A stretch of 64,000 nucleotides of DNA from Pogonophryne albipinna (GCA_028583405.1 JAPTMU010000120.1:225704-289703); one strand, 5' to 3'. Shown: positions 20,641 through 36,340, counted from the first letter of the stretch. Notes: a model not told the origin generated them from the sequence alone. Numbers and translations: made by a program.

Positions 20641-22646
20641 GGCAAAGGAGATAGATTCAGAGTTCCTGAGCTAAATTTATAAAAATGATTGCGTAGTAGT
20701 TTCACACAGACCAGGAATTTGCTTTGGTGTATAATGATGGATACATAAACACAGTAAGAAGATTTAAGATGTAAAAAAGGAATATATTTACTACTTTAAA
20801 AAGTCCTAATTACCACTAGTAGAACATTCAATAAGATTACGACAAATGACTGAGCAATACAACAAGTGCAGTATGTCAATAAAGAGAGGTGCCATTTTAA
20901 AAGTGGTAGCAATGTGCAGTAATGTTCACAATGTTTAAATGTTGTATTCAATATTCCTTTTTTCAATGCAATCTTTAACTGCTGAACAAAGTCAACATCC
21001 GCTTTAAATGTGGAAAATCTCAGAAGCCAGTTTAATATTGAACAAACTGAGATAGCAGTAAAACAAAAAGGCCATGTTTCTTTAAAAGTGTCAATGCAAC
21101 TTATACAAAGATGCTGTTCAGAGCAATCGTACCAGCAAATAAACGGTGAAACTTAATCATAAAAACAATAATGAATTATTATTGTACAAAAAGTCAATGT
21201 CTTTCAGCTTCTTTCTTCTTCACTGAACCAAGAAATCACGCCTGATTTTAATATTTCCTGCCCTCTCATGTAGCAGCAAAAAGGAAATGAAACTGACGTC
21301 ATTTCTAATGTTCTGCAGCCAGAAAGCATTGAATATCTTTCACTGCACTTCTTCTTAAAATAATGTAATATTTATGAGCTTCAGAGGCACGTCAGATGAT
21401 TTCCATTCTCCAACCCTTCCTTTGTGATCCACCTCATGTCTTATACAATAGGTTCTGATGTTAGTAAACTGCAGGCTCATACTTACAATAACTTTTAAAA
21501 TGTTCAGACTAGATTAGACCTGGACAAATCTGAATCAGGTGTCTTTTATTTAACGGGGAAATTAACATGAATACAACAGCAGGATATAGATAACGTAAAG
21601 AGAACACAAATCAATAACAAAGTATGCACACGTTTTTATTATTATTAAAGAACACAATGAGTTAAAAAAACATATAGCAGATAAGTAGAACATGGTTAAG
21701 AAGGTAGCATTTATATATTTCCATTGACCATAAAAACGTAAGTGGAATTTGCAGTTTGTAAATAAATGAAAAAATAAGGCAAGAATTGAACAAATACGAT
21801 CTTAATGCATTTTGCTCCAGATCAGTTTGTTGGACAGATTGTGGGGTCTGCAGGAGATGCTGGAGAGTGGCAGACGGAGACCAGCGCCCCCCCTCAGATA
21901 AATCCCTCTCTGAGCCTCTGAGGAGTCACATGGTGTTCAGCCAGGCTTCATCACGCTGACATATCTCCAGGCTTAGATTTTCGTCAAAAGAGAACAAGCT
22001 TAAATTGTTGAAACTGTCGAGACTAAATTTGAGTCTATGGTGTCTCAACATAAAGTGATAAGGACATACGGCTGAGATCAAAGTTAGTTGTCAAAGGGTT
22101 TTCAATGTATTCATTGTCAAGGGGATTGGTATTCAATCAGAGTAGATCAATGTTTAGGTCGATTCAAAATTGCATACTTAAACATTTGTGAGAAATCTCG
22201 GGATAAAATGCGTAGACCGCCCAGTCATCCATATGAAAACATGAGGTGTTCCAGTTTGTAGTAACCAGGTTACGACGGCTTCGGGCCTTGTAATATTGCA
22301 CATGTGGGTTTGCACTTTATGAAACAACTTCCTTTTGCACAGTAACAATGTCACTCAGCACTTTAGTGAACAGTTTGCACTTTATTAGCGTGATTTGCAC
22401 AGTACAGTTTGGCATTGCATATTTGCACATATTTATATAAATTATACTATTTATTGATGTAGTATTTATTAAATGATTAAACCGTATTAATTGGAATGTC
22501 GTCTGGCAGATGCTGGTCGGGTCCTCGGCTCCGCCTGAAAAGAGAGGGGAGTTATAGCGAGAGCGCCAAAAGTGTTTATGATTGTGTAAGATTGACAGCG
22601 GTTGAGATTAATCATTGTGTGCAAATAATATGTTTGAGCGTGTATA
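20641..22646. other. ~2-kb interval, nothing recognised
   Basis: AT-rich, with no frame above 70 codons in the interior. 21790-21950 is locally GC-richer but has no protein motif that I recognise. Confidence 0.45.
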
Positions 22647-23092
22647 TGTCATGATGTTAAGTTGCATTAAGTGTTCCCCTTCCCGTCTTGTCTGTTACTG
22701 GTGATTGTGGTCACCTGGTGCCCTGTGTTCTCTCCTCCCCCCCCACCTGTGTCTTGTTGGTTGATTAGTCTGTGGGTATTTAGGCTCTGTGTTTCCTGTT
22801 TGTGTGTGGGAGATCCTGGTGGCTGGTGGCTGGTGGCTGGTGGCTGGTGGCTGGTGGCTGGTGACTGGTGGCTGGTGACTAGTGACTGGTGACTAGTGGC
22901 TGGTGGCTGGTGACTAGTGGCTGGTGACTAGTGACTAGTGGCTGGTGACTGGTGACTGTGTTCACATGAGACAGTAAGATTGAGGCTGTGTCATGTACCA
23001 CACGGAGTAATAAATGCCCACACCGGGTTATATTTGAACTCTCTGCCTCTGCCTCCTTGCTTGGTCGGGCCGCTCAACGGTCAGTCTCACAC
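22647..23092 (+). mobile_element. LTR-like repeat, copy 1 (solo LTR?)
   Basis: Collinear with the reverse complement of 49195-50589 minus that copy's insertion. Shared blocks: TGTCATGATG/TGTCGTGATC start, GTGTTCCCCTTCCCGTCTTG, CACCTGTGTCTTGTTGGTTG, TTTAGGCTCTGTG, GAGATCCTGG, TGTGTTCACATGAGACAG, GAGGCTGTGT and CTTGGTCGGGCCGCTCAA. TG start, CA end, an internal AATAAA and ~445-bp length fit an LTR. This copy has an expanded internal 7-bp repeat. No internal gene follows, so it is solo if it is an LTR. Confidence 0.5.
22817..22958 (+). repeat. 7-bp minisatellite (CTGGTGG/CTGGTGA)
   Basis: About 20 heptamers alternating CTGGTGG, CTGGTGA and CTAGTGG/CTAGTGA within the LTR-like repeat. The homologous position in the second copy (49330-49345) has only about two heptamers. 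Confidence 0.9.
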
Positions 23093-25458
<2,366 letters not shown>

Positions 25459-25462
25459 TTAA

Positions 25463-25848
25463 AGGTCCCCTATTATACTGTTTTTCATCAATATATTATA
25501 GGTCTCAGATATATACAGAACCTGTCTCTGAAGTGTTTGGCCCCAAACACCAAACAGATCATTGCAGCATCCCATAATCCCCTCTGTTTCAGCCCTGTTT
25601 CCAAAGTGCTGATTCTCTGTCTGTTACCTTAGGGGGGGGTTACCTTGGTTGGTGATTGGCTAATGGTTACTCAAGACAATACATTGTTATGACATCATAA
25701 AGTGGCCCAAATCTGATCAACTCATTTTCAGACAGGTTTTTCTAGAAATGGATTAAGACAAAAAGAGAGAGAATCTTTTTTCCACAGAGGGGACACATGG
25801 TTATGTATGAAAGACATGAAAATGCGGATTTTGCATAATAGGTGACCT
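25463..25848 (+). mobile_element. TTAA-family element copy D, single-unit form
   Basis: 386-bp full-length element with TTAA at 25459-25462 and 25849-25852. Left terminus AGGTCCCCTATTATAC; right (inverse) AGGTCACCTATTATGC. It has the CAATATATTATAGGTCTCAG block, a short G8 run, the CATCATAAAGTGGCC block, and only one diverged version of the 37-bp unit (GGGGACACATGGTTATGTAT). It represents the family without the minisatellite. Confidence 0.92.
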
Positions 25849-25860
25849 TTAAACTGCCCC

Positions 25861-25899
25861 GAAGTGAGTGAGTGAGTGAATGAGTGAGTGAGTGAGTGA

Positions 25900-25972
<73 letters not shown>

Positions 25973-26007
25973 TGGTGTGTGTGTGTGTGTGTGTGTTTGT
26001 GGTGTGT

Positions 26008-26068
<61 letters not shown>

Positions 26069-26140
26069 TGTGTGTGTGTGTGTGGTGTGTGGTGTGTGTG
26101 TGTGTGTGTGGTGTGTGTGTGTGTATGTATGTGTGTGTAT

Positions 26141-26179
<39 letters not shown>

Positions 26180-26203
26180 TGGTGTGTGTGTGTGTGTGTT
26201 TGT

Positions 26204-26243
<40 letters not shown>

Positions 26244-26310
26244 TGGTGTGTGGTGTGTGGTGTGTGTGTGTGTGTGTGTGTGGTGTGTGTGTGTGTGTGT
26301 GTGTGTTTGT

Positions 26311-26349
<39 letters not shown>

Positions 26350-26370
26350 TGTTTGTGTATGTGTGTGTAT

Positions 26371-26443
<73 letters not shown>

Positions 26444-26445
26444 TG

Positions 26446-26476
<31 letters not shown>

Positions 26477-26477
26477 T

Positions 26478-26539
<62 letters not shown>
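25861..26539 (+). repeat. Compound (GTGA)n-(GT)n array, ~680 bp
   Basis: Starts with about ten GTGA tetramers just outside copy D, then GT dinucleotides broken repeatedly by GTTTGTGGTGTG blocks and GTATGTGT variants. The recurrence of the GTTTGTGG interruption indicates duplication of multi-repeat blocks. Open frames of up to ~300 codons are artefacts. Confidence 0.97.
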
Positions 26540-26542
<3 letters not shown>

Positions 26543-27229
26543 TAGCATATCCACACACAAAAAAGTTAGTATGGTATCAAATGCTAAAGCCAAAGAAGCC
26601 CACGTCAAATAAAATGTTACATAACAACACATTAACAGAAAGAACCATAATTTTGTACATTTTGTACAACTTGTTTTGTTTCAATGACCTTGATAATTCC
26701 TCCAATATTTTCCACACCCTGCTTTCCTTTCTAAACCCAGTCCAGCCTAATCTTTTTTTCTGCAGACCAGCTGAATTTTTTAACCTCTCCCAACTCCCGA
26801 GAAACATCATTATAAAATAAATCTCTCCCAGACGGTTTAAAAAGTCCATAAACAGACTTCTGGAGGAATCAGAAATATCCAGACTCTCCCATTTTAAGAC
26901 AGGGTTGGGATTAAAAATTGTTTCCAGTTATACTCGTAAAGCACCCCTCACTTAATGAGGTTTCCACATTTGCATAATGTTAATGATATGGTTAATTACC
27001 ACGGACTCTGTTATAGAAAATATTCTGCAGTGTTTTATTATTAATGTTTTTGAGTTTGATGCAACCTTAGTCATTCATCGGAGCAGGCTTTTAAAGGAGT
27101 GAAAGGAAATGTAATATACATGCTCACTATCTCATTCTCCATCTCCAGGGGAGGAGACACGGTTACATTTTATGAAATGTTCATGCTCTGCTTCTCCGTC
27201 CTCTGGCTAAACGCAGAGCGAGATAAACA
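26540..27229. other. Interval without recognised gene
   Basis: AT-rich; nothing recognised. Confidence 0.45.
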
Positions 27230-28720
27230 CAGGATTTAATTTATTAAACTGAATTAATAACTACCTAAATATATCTGATAACCTGATGTGTGACACAGTT
27301 TAATATTGTGTTTCTGCTCCGGTTCATAAGGTAACAATTTATATCATATTAAGTCCAGACACTGCATATGGAAGACTGTATAATGAGTTAATGTACCATC
27401 ATAATCATCTTTTTTAAAACAAAGGCTGAGTAATTATTATTTAGTTCTTATTATTATTAGAAAATTGAGACCATAAACTCATCAGGAGAATGTTTACTGT
27501 CAATTTTTTTATAGACTTCTATACAATCTGACTTCCTTAAGAATCAAGACATTTATTCACAGATTTACGCAGGCGTTACTTTATTAGATTGAATGAATAA
27601 CAACGTAACTGTATCTGATTACAAACATTACCAACACATTTTTAAAAGATGGAGTAATGATGATAAGCATAGCCTGCTTTAGTGTTTTTCTTTTATTATA
27701 ATGGAACCAACAGTTACTTCATTAACTCAATGCTTTATAGAAAAATACAAAACTAAAGATTGAGACCATAAGTGATGAGGTAATAAATCAAGTGTGGAGG
27801 AGGGTAATCTTTTCATAGACTTCTATATAATCAGTCCCTTTTGAAGTGGAGTCATCAAGTCATAGATCTCACAGGCATTAGTTTATTAGATTGAAATAAT
27901 AATGACCTAAATGAATCTGATAACCTGATGTGTGACACAGTTTAATATTGTGTTTCTGCTCTGGTTCGTTAGGTAACAATGAATAGCAATCAAGTCCACA
28001 CACATATGGAAGACTACCATCATAATAGTATGTTTTGTTATGGCTCGTAATAGCTTGTTTCTTTAGGAAATGGTGCATTTGTTTGGGATTTTTGGGATTA
28101 ATCCACATTTTGAGCTGATTATTCGTAGCAGCAAGATGTGGTTTGTGTTATTGAGACAAAATATACTTCACTGTGTGTTTTCAAGCTGTTAGTTTAGTCC
28201 CAAACTCAACAAGATAAATGAAAAAGGATGACATAACCACAATACGTATGCCCTGCTTTATGGTATATTTAACTCTAATTTACTAAATGAACATCATGCT
28301 GTTTGGAAGAAGTCTGGAGACTATGGGTTGAGACCATAAACTCATCAGAAACGTTTTTACTGAGCTAATAAATGTTGGAGAAATAGGCTCATTTGCACTT
28401 CTATACAATCCTTAAGATCAAAATGGGACCATCATTTACTAAATAAACTTCATGATGTATTTAAGAAGACTTGAAATGATAGATTAAATCAATTAACTCA
28501 TCCAAAAATGTTTAAAGACTAAATAAATCAAAAGTGACGTAGGATTATTTTCTCATAGATTTCTATTCAATCCATAAAGAATCCATATTTTCCAAACAAA
28601 AGGGTCGAAATGTTTCATGCTGTGTTTAATAAGACTTAAAACCAGATAAACTCATCTGGAAAAATGTTGTTTCAGGGAATAACTGAAGGCAGAATTAGGG
28701 TCATAGACTTCTATACAATC
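27230..28720 (+). repeat. Degenerate long tandem repeat
   Basis: A block with GATAACCTGATGTGTGACAC, CAGTTTAATATTGTGTTTCT and GGTAACAAT occurs at 27277-27340 and again at 27919-27980, about 640 bases later. The motif AGACTTCTATACAATC (or near versions) recurs near 27513, 27820, 28395, 28557 and 28706. Each is preceded by a form of GACCATAAACTCATC. The copies are strongly diverged and of unequal length, as in an old satellite or expanded gene-flank repeat. No coding potential. Confidence 0.7.
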
Positions 28721-29166
28721 TAATTGCTTATTTCATCAGAAATAATGCAGATTTCTGGTATTACTTTTCAGTCCCAGATGTTGGTTTTACATAATCACTC
28801 TGACAACACTTCTCCCATTACCATACGGAGCTCATCTCCATATTGTTCACTGAAGCCTGAGAAACACGCAACACTTTGCCATCATGTGTTCACGCTCGTA
28901 ACAGAAATGTGAAGCTAGTAAAAAGTTGTTTCCATCAACTGCATCAACAGATTCAGAAATAATTCAGTGTGAAGTTTGTAAAGAAGAAGGCTAAAGGAGA
29001 AAGAACATGATGTGTCACTTAATAAGAGGCTGACCAAGGACTTTTGAAGAAAACCTGTAAAAAAGTTATTTTGCAAAACTGACCGCAGAAAACCAGAAGG
29101 TAGAGAGAGTCCATCTTTAGGGTATGATTCAGGGTTTTATCAAAAACATGACAACAGACAAGACCC
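28721..29166. other. Interval without recognised gene
   Basis: Nothing recognised. Confidence 0.4.
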
Positions 29167-29170
29167 TTAA

Positions 29171-29395
29171 AGGAGACCTATCATGCAAAATGCACTTTTT
29201 GATGTCTTTTATACATCAACATGTGTCCCCGGTGTGTCGGGGAACTCACGCAGCGTCAGAAAACAAAACCCTCTCTCTTTTCCTCCGTACCCTGTTTGGT
29301 ATTTTGAGCAAAACACATCATAGACATGTTTTTTATATATTTGTATATATCTGAGACCCATAATATATGCCTAAAAATAGCATGATAGGAGATCT
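29171..29395 (-). mobile_element. TTAA element, related short subfamily, copy 1
   Basis: 225 bp between TTAA at 29167-29170 and 29396-29399. Termini AGGAGACCTATCATGCAAAA and (inverse) AGATCTCCTATCATGC. It contains a single TTTTATACATCAACATGTGT followed by CCCC, the same core as the 37-bp unit, and CATAATATATGC near the far end, like the larger family. It looks like an older or sister subfamily in which the core is single-copy. Confidence 0.85.
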
Positions 29396-29474
29396 TTAAA
29401 GACTCCTTGCTCCTCCTGTTCGTATGCCAAGTGTCCTTTAGCAAAGACCCCAAGTTTCTCCCAATGGGAACTAA

Positions 29475-30663
<1,189 letters not shown>

Positions 30664-33600
30664 ATCAATCAATCAATCAATCAATGTTTATTTATATAGC
30701 CCAATATCACAAATGTTACATTTGTCTCAGTGGACTTCACAGTTTGTAAAAAATATCAGTATGACAATACGACACCCTCTGTCCTTAGACCCTCACATCG
30801 TACAAGGAAAAACTTCCGAAGAAAACCCACAGTTTTAAAGGGAAAAATGGGAGAAACCTCAGGGAGAGCAACAGAGGAGGGATCCCTCTCCCAGGACGGA
30901 CAGACGTGCAATAGATGCCGTGTGTAAATTGAAAAGATAATACATTTGCAACATAGGTAGTCCAAATGTTTGGAAATGCATGTGTGTATAATAGGAAGAT
31001 GAATCCACGAGGATATCCATCCAGGACCTATGATCCATGACCACAGCCACGACTCAAGATCCAGGGCTCGCGATGCAGGACACAGGACCGCAGGATCATC
31101 CATGACTCCGGATCCCAGCGTATATAGACACCAAAAAGAAAGAAATTTGGGGAAGCTGGGTTAATCGGAACATGAGAGTACACAGGTATAGACAGAGAGA
31201 AGGAAGAAGTAAGATGTCCCCCGACAAACTAAGCCTATCAGCAAAACTAGGGGCTGAATCTAATCAGCCCTAACTATAAGCTTTATCAAAAAGGAAGGTC
31301 TTAAGCGCACTCTTAAAAACGGATAGGGTGTCTGCCGCCCGAACACAAACTGGAAGCTGATTCCACAAATGTGGAGCTTGATAAGAAAAGGCTCTGGCTC
31401 CCATTGTACTTTTAGAGACTCTAGGAACAACCAACAACCCTGCATTCTTGGAACGCAATGCCCTAGTAGGACAGTAGGGTATAATGAGTTCTTTAAGGTA
31501 AGATGGCGCCTGCCCATTAAGGGCTTTGTAGGCGAGAAGAAGAATTTTAAATTCTATCCTGGGTTCTATAGGGAGCCAGTGTAAGGCAGACAGAACAGGA
31601 GTAATGTGGTCCCTTTTCCTAACTCTGGTTAGTACACGAGCTGCAGCATTTTGAATCAGCTGAAGCGACTTGACTGACTTCTTGGTACACCCTGATAATA
31701 AAGAGTTACAATAATCCAGCCTTGAAGTAACAAATGCATGGACTAGTTTCTCTGCATCGTTTTGAGGCAAGATATGCCTGATTTTTGCAATGTTACGTAG
31801 ATGGAAGTAGGCGGTCCTTGAAATTGATTTTATGTGGGCGTTAAAGGATAAATCCTGATCAAATATAACACCAAGATTCCTTACAGTCTCACTGGAGGCC
31901 AAATGAATGCCATCCATAGTTAGTATATCTTTAGATAATTTGTTTCGTAGATTCTTCGGGCCAAGTACAATAACTTCAGTTTTGGTCGTGTTTAACATCA
32001 AAAAGTTTAAGGTCATCCACGTTTTTAAGTCCTTGAGGCAGTCTTGAATTTTATTTAGATGATTAATTTCATCAGGCTTGATTGATAAATATAGTTGAGT
32101 ATCATCTGCATAACAATGAAAATTTACAGAATGATTCCTTATAATATTGCCTAACGGAAGCATATATAATGTGAACAAAATAGGTCCGAGCACTGAGCCC
32201 TGTGGCACTCCATGGCTAACTTTGGTTTGCGTGGAAGATTCATCATTGACACGTACAAACTGAGAGCGTTCAGATAGATAGGACCTAAACCAGCCTAAAG
32301 CAGTTCCCTGTATGCCAACTAAGTGCTCTAGTCTTTGCAATAAGATATCATGATCGATAGTATCAAATGCAGCACTGAGATCGAGCAAAACAAGAATAGA
32401 GACAAGTCCCTTGTCAGAGGCTATTAGAATGTCATTTGTGACTTTAACCAGAGCTGTCTCTGTGCTATGATGTGTTCTAAAGCCAGACTGAAAATCTTCA
32501 AATAAATCATTGTTTTTTAAGTAATCACACAACTGTTTTGCGACTGCTTTCTCAAGAATTTTTGAGAGGAACGGAAGATTAGAAATAGGTCTATAATTGG
32601 CTAAAACCTCTGGATCGAGGTTGTGCTTTTTAAGAAGCGGTTTTATCACTGCTACTTTGAATGATTGTGGAACATAGCCTGATAATAAAGACATATTCAT
32701 AATATTTAATAAAGAAGTGCCAATTAATGGAAAAACTTCCTTCAACAGCTTAGTTGGAATTGGGTCTAACATACACGTTGATGGTTTAGAAGAGAGAATC
32801 ATTGAATTTAATTGTTCAAGGTTAATGGCTGAAAAGCATTCTAGTTTACTATCTAGTGTAATATTAGAACTTACGTTTCCGGGAGCTGTTGATAACACTA
32901 TACTGGTCAAAGGCAAGAGGTCATTAATTTTGTTTCTAAGAGTAACAATTTTATCGTTAAAAAATCACATAAAATCATTACTACTGAGTGCTATGGGAAT
33001 AGAAGGCTCAATCGAGCTGTGGCTCTCTGTCAGCCTGGCTACAGTGCTGAAAAGAAATCTTGCATTATTCTTATTCTCATTTATTAATGAAGAGTAGTAG
33101 GCTGCTCTCGCTTTACGCAGTGCTTTCTTATATTCATTGAGAGTAATATGCCAAATTAAACGAGATTCTTCAAGTTTAGTGGAACGCCATATCCTTTCAA
33201 GTTGTCTCGACTTTTGCTTTATTTTGCGGGTTTCGGCATTATGCCATGGAGCTAATCTATGTTGTTTTATTTTATTCTTTTTCAAAGGAGCAACAGAGTC
33301 TAATTTTATTCGCAGCGCATCTGTAGCACTATCAACAACATGATCAATTTGGGGTGGTGTACATTTTGTATAAGTTTCCTCCCCTACATGCAGACATGCT
33401 ATCGAGTTAAATATTGGTGGAATCTCTTCCTTAAATTTGGCTATAGCACTAACAGATAGGTTTCTGCTGCAGGAGCTTTTGACTAATGCTTTGTAGTCTA
33501 GTAACAGTACTTCAAAAGTTACTAAGAAATGGTCAGATAAAGCAGGATTATGCGGTTCGACTAATAGTTGCTCAATTTCAATACCATAAGTCAGAACAAG

Positions 33601-34338
33601 GTCAAGAGTGTGATTATAGCAGTGGGTTGGTTTATTTACACTCTGACAGAAACCAACAGAATCTAATATAGAGTTAAATGCAACAGTAAGGCTATTTTTA
33701 TCATCGTCAACATGAATATTAAAGTCACCTACGATAATTACTTTATCTGTTTTAAGTACCAAAGTTGATAAAAACTCAGAGAATTCTGATAAGAATTCTG
33801 AATAAGGACCTGGTGCACGGTACACTGTAACAAATAAGATTGGCTGCAAAGTTTTCCAGGTCGGATGCGTAAGACTAAAAACGAGACTTTCAAAGGAGAT
33901 ATAATTTAATTTTGGTTTAGTATTGATAAGTAAACTTGAGTCAAAGATTGCTGCAACCCCACCTCCTCGGCACACGCCTCGGGCAATATGAGTATTGATA
34001 TGGCTGGGTGGAGTGGCCTCATTTATGCTGACATATTCTTCATGTCTCAACCAAGTTTCAGTGAGACAGCATATATCAATATTATAATCTGATATTAAAT
34101 CATTTACCAATATTGCTTTAGATGCTAGAGATCTTATGTTTAAGAGACCACATTTAATATTCCTGTTTTGTTGCACTGTAGTAGTTGTTACATTTACTTT
34201 TATTAGGTTATTATGTATGACACCTCTATTAGGTTTTACCTTTAATTGTCCTTGGGCAGACACACACACCGCTAATATTGGGTATTTTATTGGGTTCGGG
34301 ATTCCTATGGATGTTCCCTGAACGATTGTAAAATGTCA
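30664..34338 (-). mobile_element. Nearly full-length L2-like LINE
   Basis: Minus-strand non-LTR retrotransposon. From its 5' side (high coordinate): an open endonuclease-RT region (34335-31270), then a ~600-bp 3'-UTR (31269-30664) ending in a TCAATCAATCAATCAATC-type tail. The 3'-UTR shares blocks with 19953-20640 and 62429-62773. No promoter or ORF1 is seen upstream, so the 5' end is probably truncated near 34338. Flanking target duplications were not resolved. Confidence 0.9.
31270..34335 (-). pseudogene. LINE ORF2: AP endonuclease plus reverse transcriptase, one premature stop
   Basis: One continuous minus-strand frame of ~1,020 codons interrupted only by TGA at 32965-32967. The upstream part is an apurinic-type endonuclease: CGLLNIRSL, CCLTETWL, VIIVGDFNIHVD and a terminal LSDHFLVTF supply the usual N, E, D-N and D-H residues that nick target DNA. 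The downstream part is the [47 protein letters not shown] (motif A Asp), [33 protein letters not shown] (catalytic YADD), [25 protein letters not shown] and a complete C-terminus [15 protein letters not shown]. No ATG precedes the endonuclease, suggesting 5' truncation. The sequence across the stop (SSNDFM / FFNDKIV) is collinear with L2-type proteins, so one substitution inactivated it. Confidence 0.92.
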
Positions 34339-35082
34339 ATGAAGATGTCAGACTTAGTATATTTGTTAATAATTACATACAATACATGGAATGTGTGTGT
34401 GTGTGTGTGTGTGTGTTCCAAGTGAATCTGCGGCCCCCTGGTGGCCAGTACATACATTATGTGGCCCCCACCATCATCCAAGTTGCCCATCCCAGCACCA
34501 AAACAATGATTTAAATAGAAACACTTCATGTTAGCGAAATAATAACAACAATGATTACGATGATAGATTTTTGTAGGGGGGATTTGGGAGTCCAAAAAAA
34601 GACCCAGAATTGTTGGATTGGTGCGTATTCCCTACAGGCATATAGGTGTCTGTGGTGTTTATTCAGACACGTCAGACATCATTTCCTCTGTGTATTGAAT
34701 TCTATGAATAATCTTGTATTGTATTGGTTGCCTCTCTTTGATTGACGTAGAGAAGATGTGTTTTGGTCACTGGGGTGATGTAGTTCTTGCTCCCATTTAT
34801 TCAAAGGAATGGATATTATATAAGGTTGGTGGAGAAAGTATTTTCCTTGAAATGATATGCAAAGACCTATTATTACTGTTAGTGCGGTAATGTTCTTTTT
34901 TTGCTTTAAATTGATGAATTTGATCTGAAGAAATTATACATATTGACCTAAATACAGAAATGATACCAAAGTATTTCAGGAAGGAAGGGTTTGGTGGACG
35001 AGGTTGTGTTGTTGGTTATCTGCCTGTTCTGTTTATTTTCTTTTGTTTTCTTTTATTTATTTATTATAGTTAAAAATAATAA
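34339..35082. other. Interval without recognised gene; short (GT)12
   Basis: A (GT)12 run lies at 34394-34417. Otherwise nothing is recognised. A poly-T run (35083-35105) leads into the following minisatellite. Confidence 0.45.
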
Positions 35083-35105
35083 TCCTTTTTTTTTTTTTTT
35101 TTTTT

Positions 35106-35891
35106 GCTTCTCCTTGTTTATCCTTGTTTGTCCTTGTTTGTCCTTGTTTGTCCTTGTTTGTCCTTGTTTGTCCTTGTTTATCCTTGTTTGTCCCTGTTTG
35201 TCCTTGTTTATCCTTGTTTGTCCTTGTTTGTCCTTGTTTGTCCTTGTTTATCCTTGTTTATCCCTGTTTGTCCTTGTTTGTCCTTGTTTGTCCTTGTTTA
35301 TCCTTGTTTGTCCCTGTTTGTCCTTGTTTATCTTTGTTTGTCCCTGTTTGTCCTTGTTTGTCCTTGTTTGTCCTTGTTTGTCCCTGTTTGTCCTTGTTTA
35401 TCCTTGTTTGTCCTTGTTTATCCTTGTTTGTCCCTGTTTGTCCTTGTTTATCCTTGTTTGTCCTTGTTTGTCCTTGTTTGTCCTTGTTTATCCTTGTTTG
35501 TCCTTGTTTGTCCCTGTTTATCCTTGTTTGTCCTTGTTTATCTTTCTTTGTCCCTGTTTGTCCTTGTTTGTCCTTGTTTATCCTTGTTTGTCCTTGTTTG
35601 TCCTTGTTTATCCTTGTTTGTCCTTGTTTGTCCCTGTTTATCCTTGTTTGTCCTTGTTTGTCCTTGTTTGTCCTTGTTTATCCTTGTTTATCCTTGTTTG
35701 TCCTTGTTTGTCCTTGTTTGTCCTTGTTTGTCCCTGTTTGTCCTTGTTTGTCCTTGTTTGTCCTTGTTTATCCTTGTTTGTCCTTGTTTATCCTTGTGTG
35801 TCCTTGTTTGTCCTTGTTTGTCCTTGTTTGTCCTTGTTTGTCCTTGTTTGTCCTCGTTTGTCCTTGTTTGTCCTTGTTTGTCCTTGTTTGT
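35106..35891 (+). repeat. 10-bp minisatellite (TCCTTGTTTG), ~78 units
   Basis: About 78 decamers, mainly TCCTTGTTTG, with TCCTTGTTTA, TCCCTGTTTG and TCCCTGTTTA variants. The order of variants recurs: the same six-unit series starts at 35161, 35281 and 35401, and another at 35461 and 35581, i.e. 120-bp (12-unit) spacing. All plus frames are open (10 is not a multiple of 3), so the 260-310-codon frames are artefacts. Confidence 0.96.
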
Positions 35892-35904
35892 CTACCCTCC
35901 CTAA

Positions 35905-35968
35905 TACTATAAAGTGTCTTTAAGTTCCAGCAAAGCGCTATATAAATATAAGTTATTATTATTATTAT
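35905..35968 (+). repeat. LINE 3'-end tail
   Basis: AAAGTGTCTTTAAGTTCCAG, AGCGCTATATAAATATAAG and a (TTA)n tail match the common 3' end of fish L2/CR1-type LINEs. No coding portion is attached. Confidence 0.55.
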
Positions 35969-36029
35969 ATTGGGACATTTCCCACAGGATGTCAGATTTT
36001 TACCTAATACAGGGTTTTGAAATGGCGTT

Positions 36030-36340
36030 TAATGATAATAATACATTTTATTTTAGGTGCCTTTCATGACACCCAAGGACACTGTACAATTTGTTAAAAA
36101 AGAAAACGCTAATAGTCAACAGAACATGATAAAAACACAAACAGGAAATCATGGAGGAGACAATTAAGTGGACACAAATGAAACATATAATGGGGAGCAC
36201 TACAGTGAGTAGGCCGATTTGAACAGGTGGGTTTTTAATTGGGATTTTAATATGGTGATTGTGTCTGACTGTCGGATGTGCAGGGGGGGGAGTTCCAGAG
36301 TCTGGGAGCAGTGCAGCTAAAAGCCCGTTTGATGGAGTTC
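36030..36340 (-). pseudogene. L2-like LINE C-terminal fragment and 3'-UTR
   Basis: On the minus strand, KRAFSCTAPRLWNS (before a C-run, ~36285-36292) continues, after a one-base frameshift in that run, as LHIRQSDTITILKSQLKTHL then FKSAY. This is the characteristic end of L2-type ORF2 proteins. The 3'-UTR follows to a (TTA/ATC)-rich tail near 36030. Heavily 5'-truncated. The flank 36341-37502 shows no recognised gene. Confidence 0.75.

Noticed and set aside
25728..26820. Long CVCV/THTH frames over GT arrays (also at 23898-24301, 29371-29787 and 44539-44807)
   Set aside because: Products of (GT)n dinucleotides read in any frame.
34991..35923. 310-codon LFVLVCPCLS repeat frame
   Set aside because: Decamer minisatellite without stops; three overlapping frames are all open.
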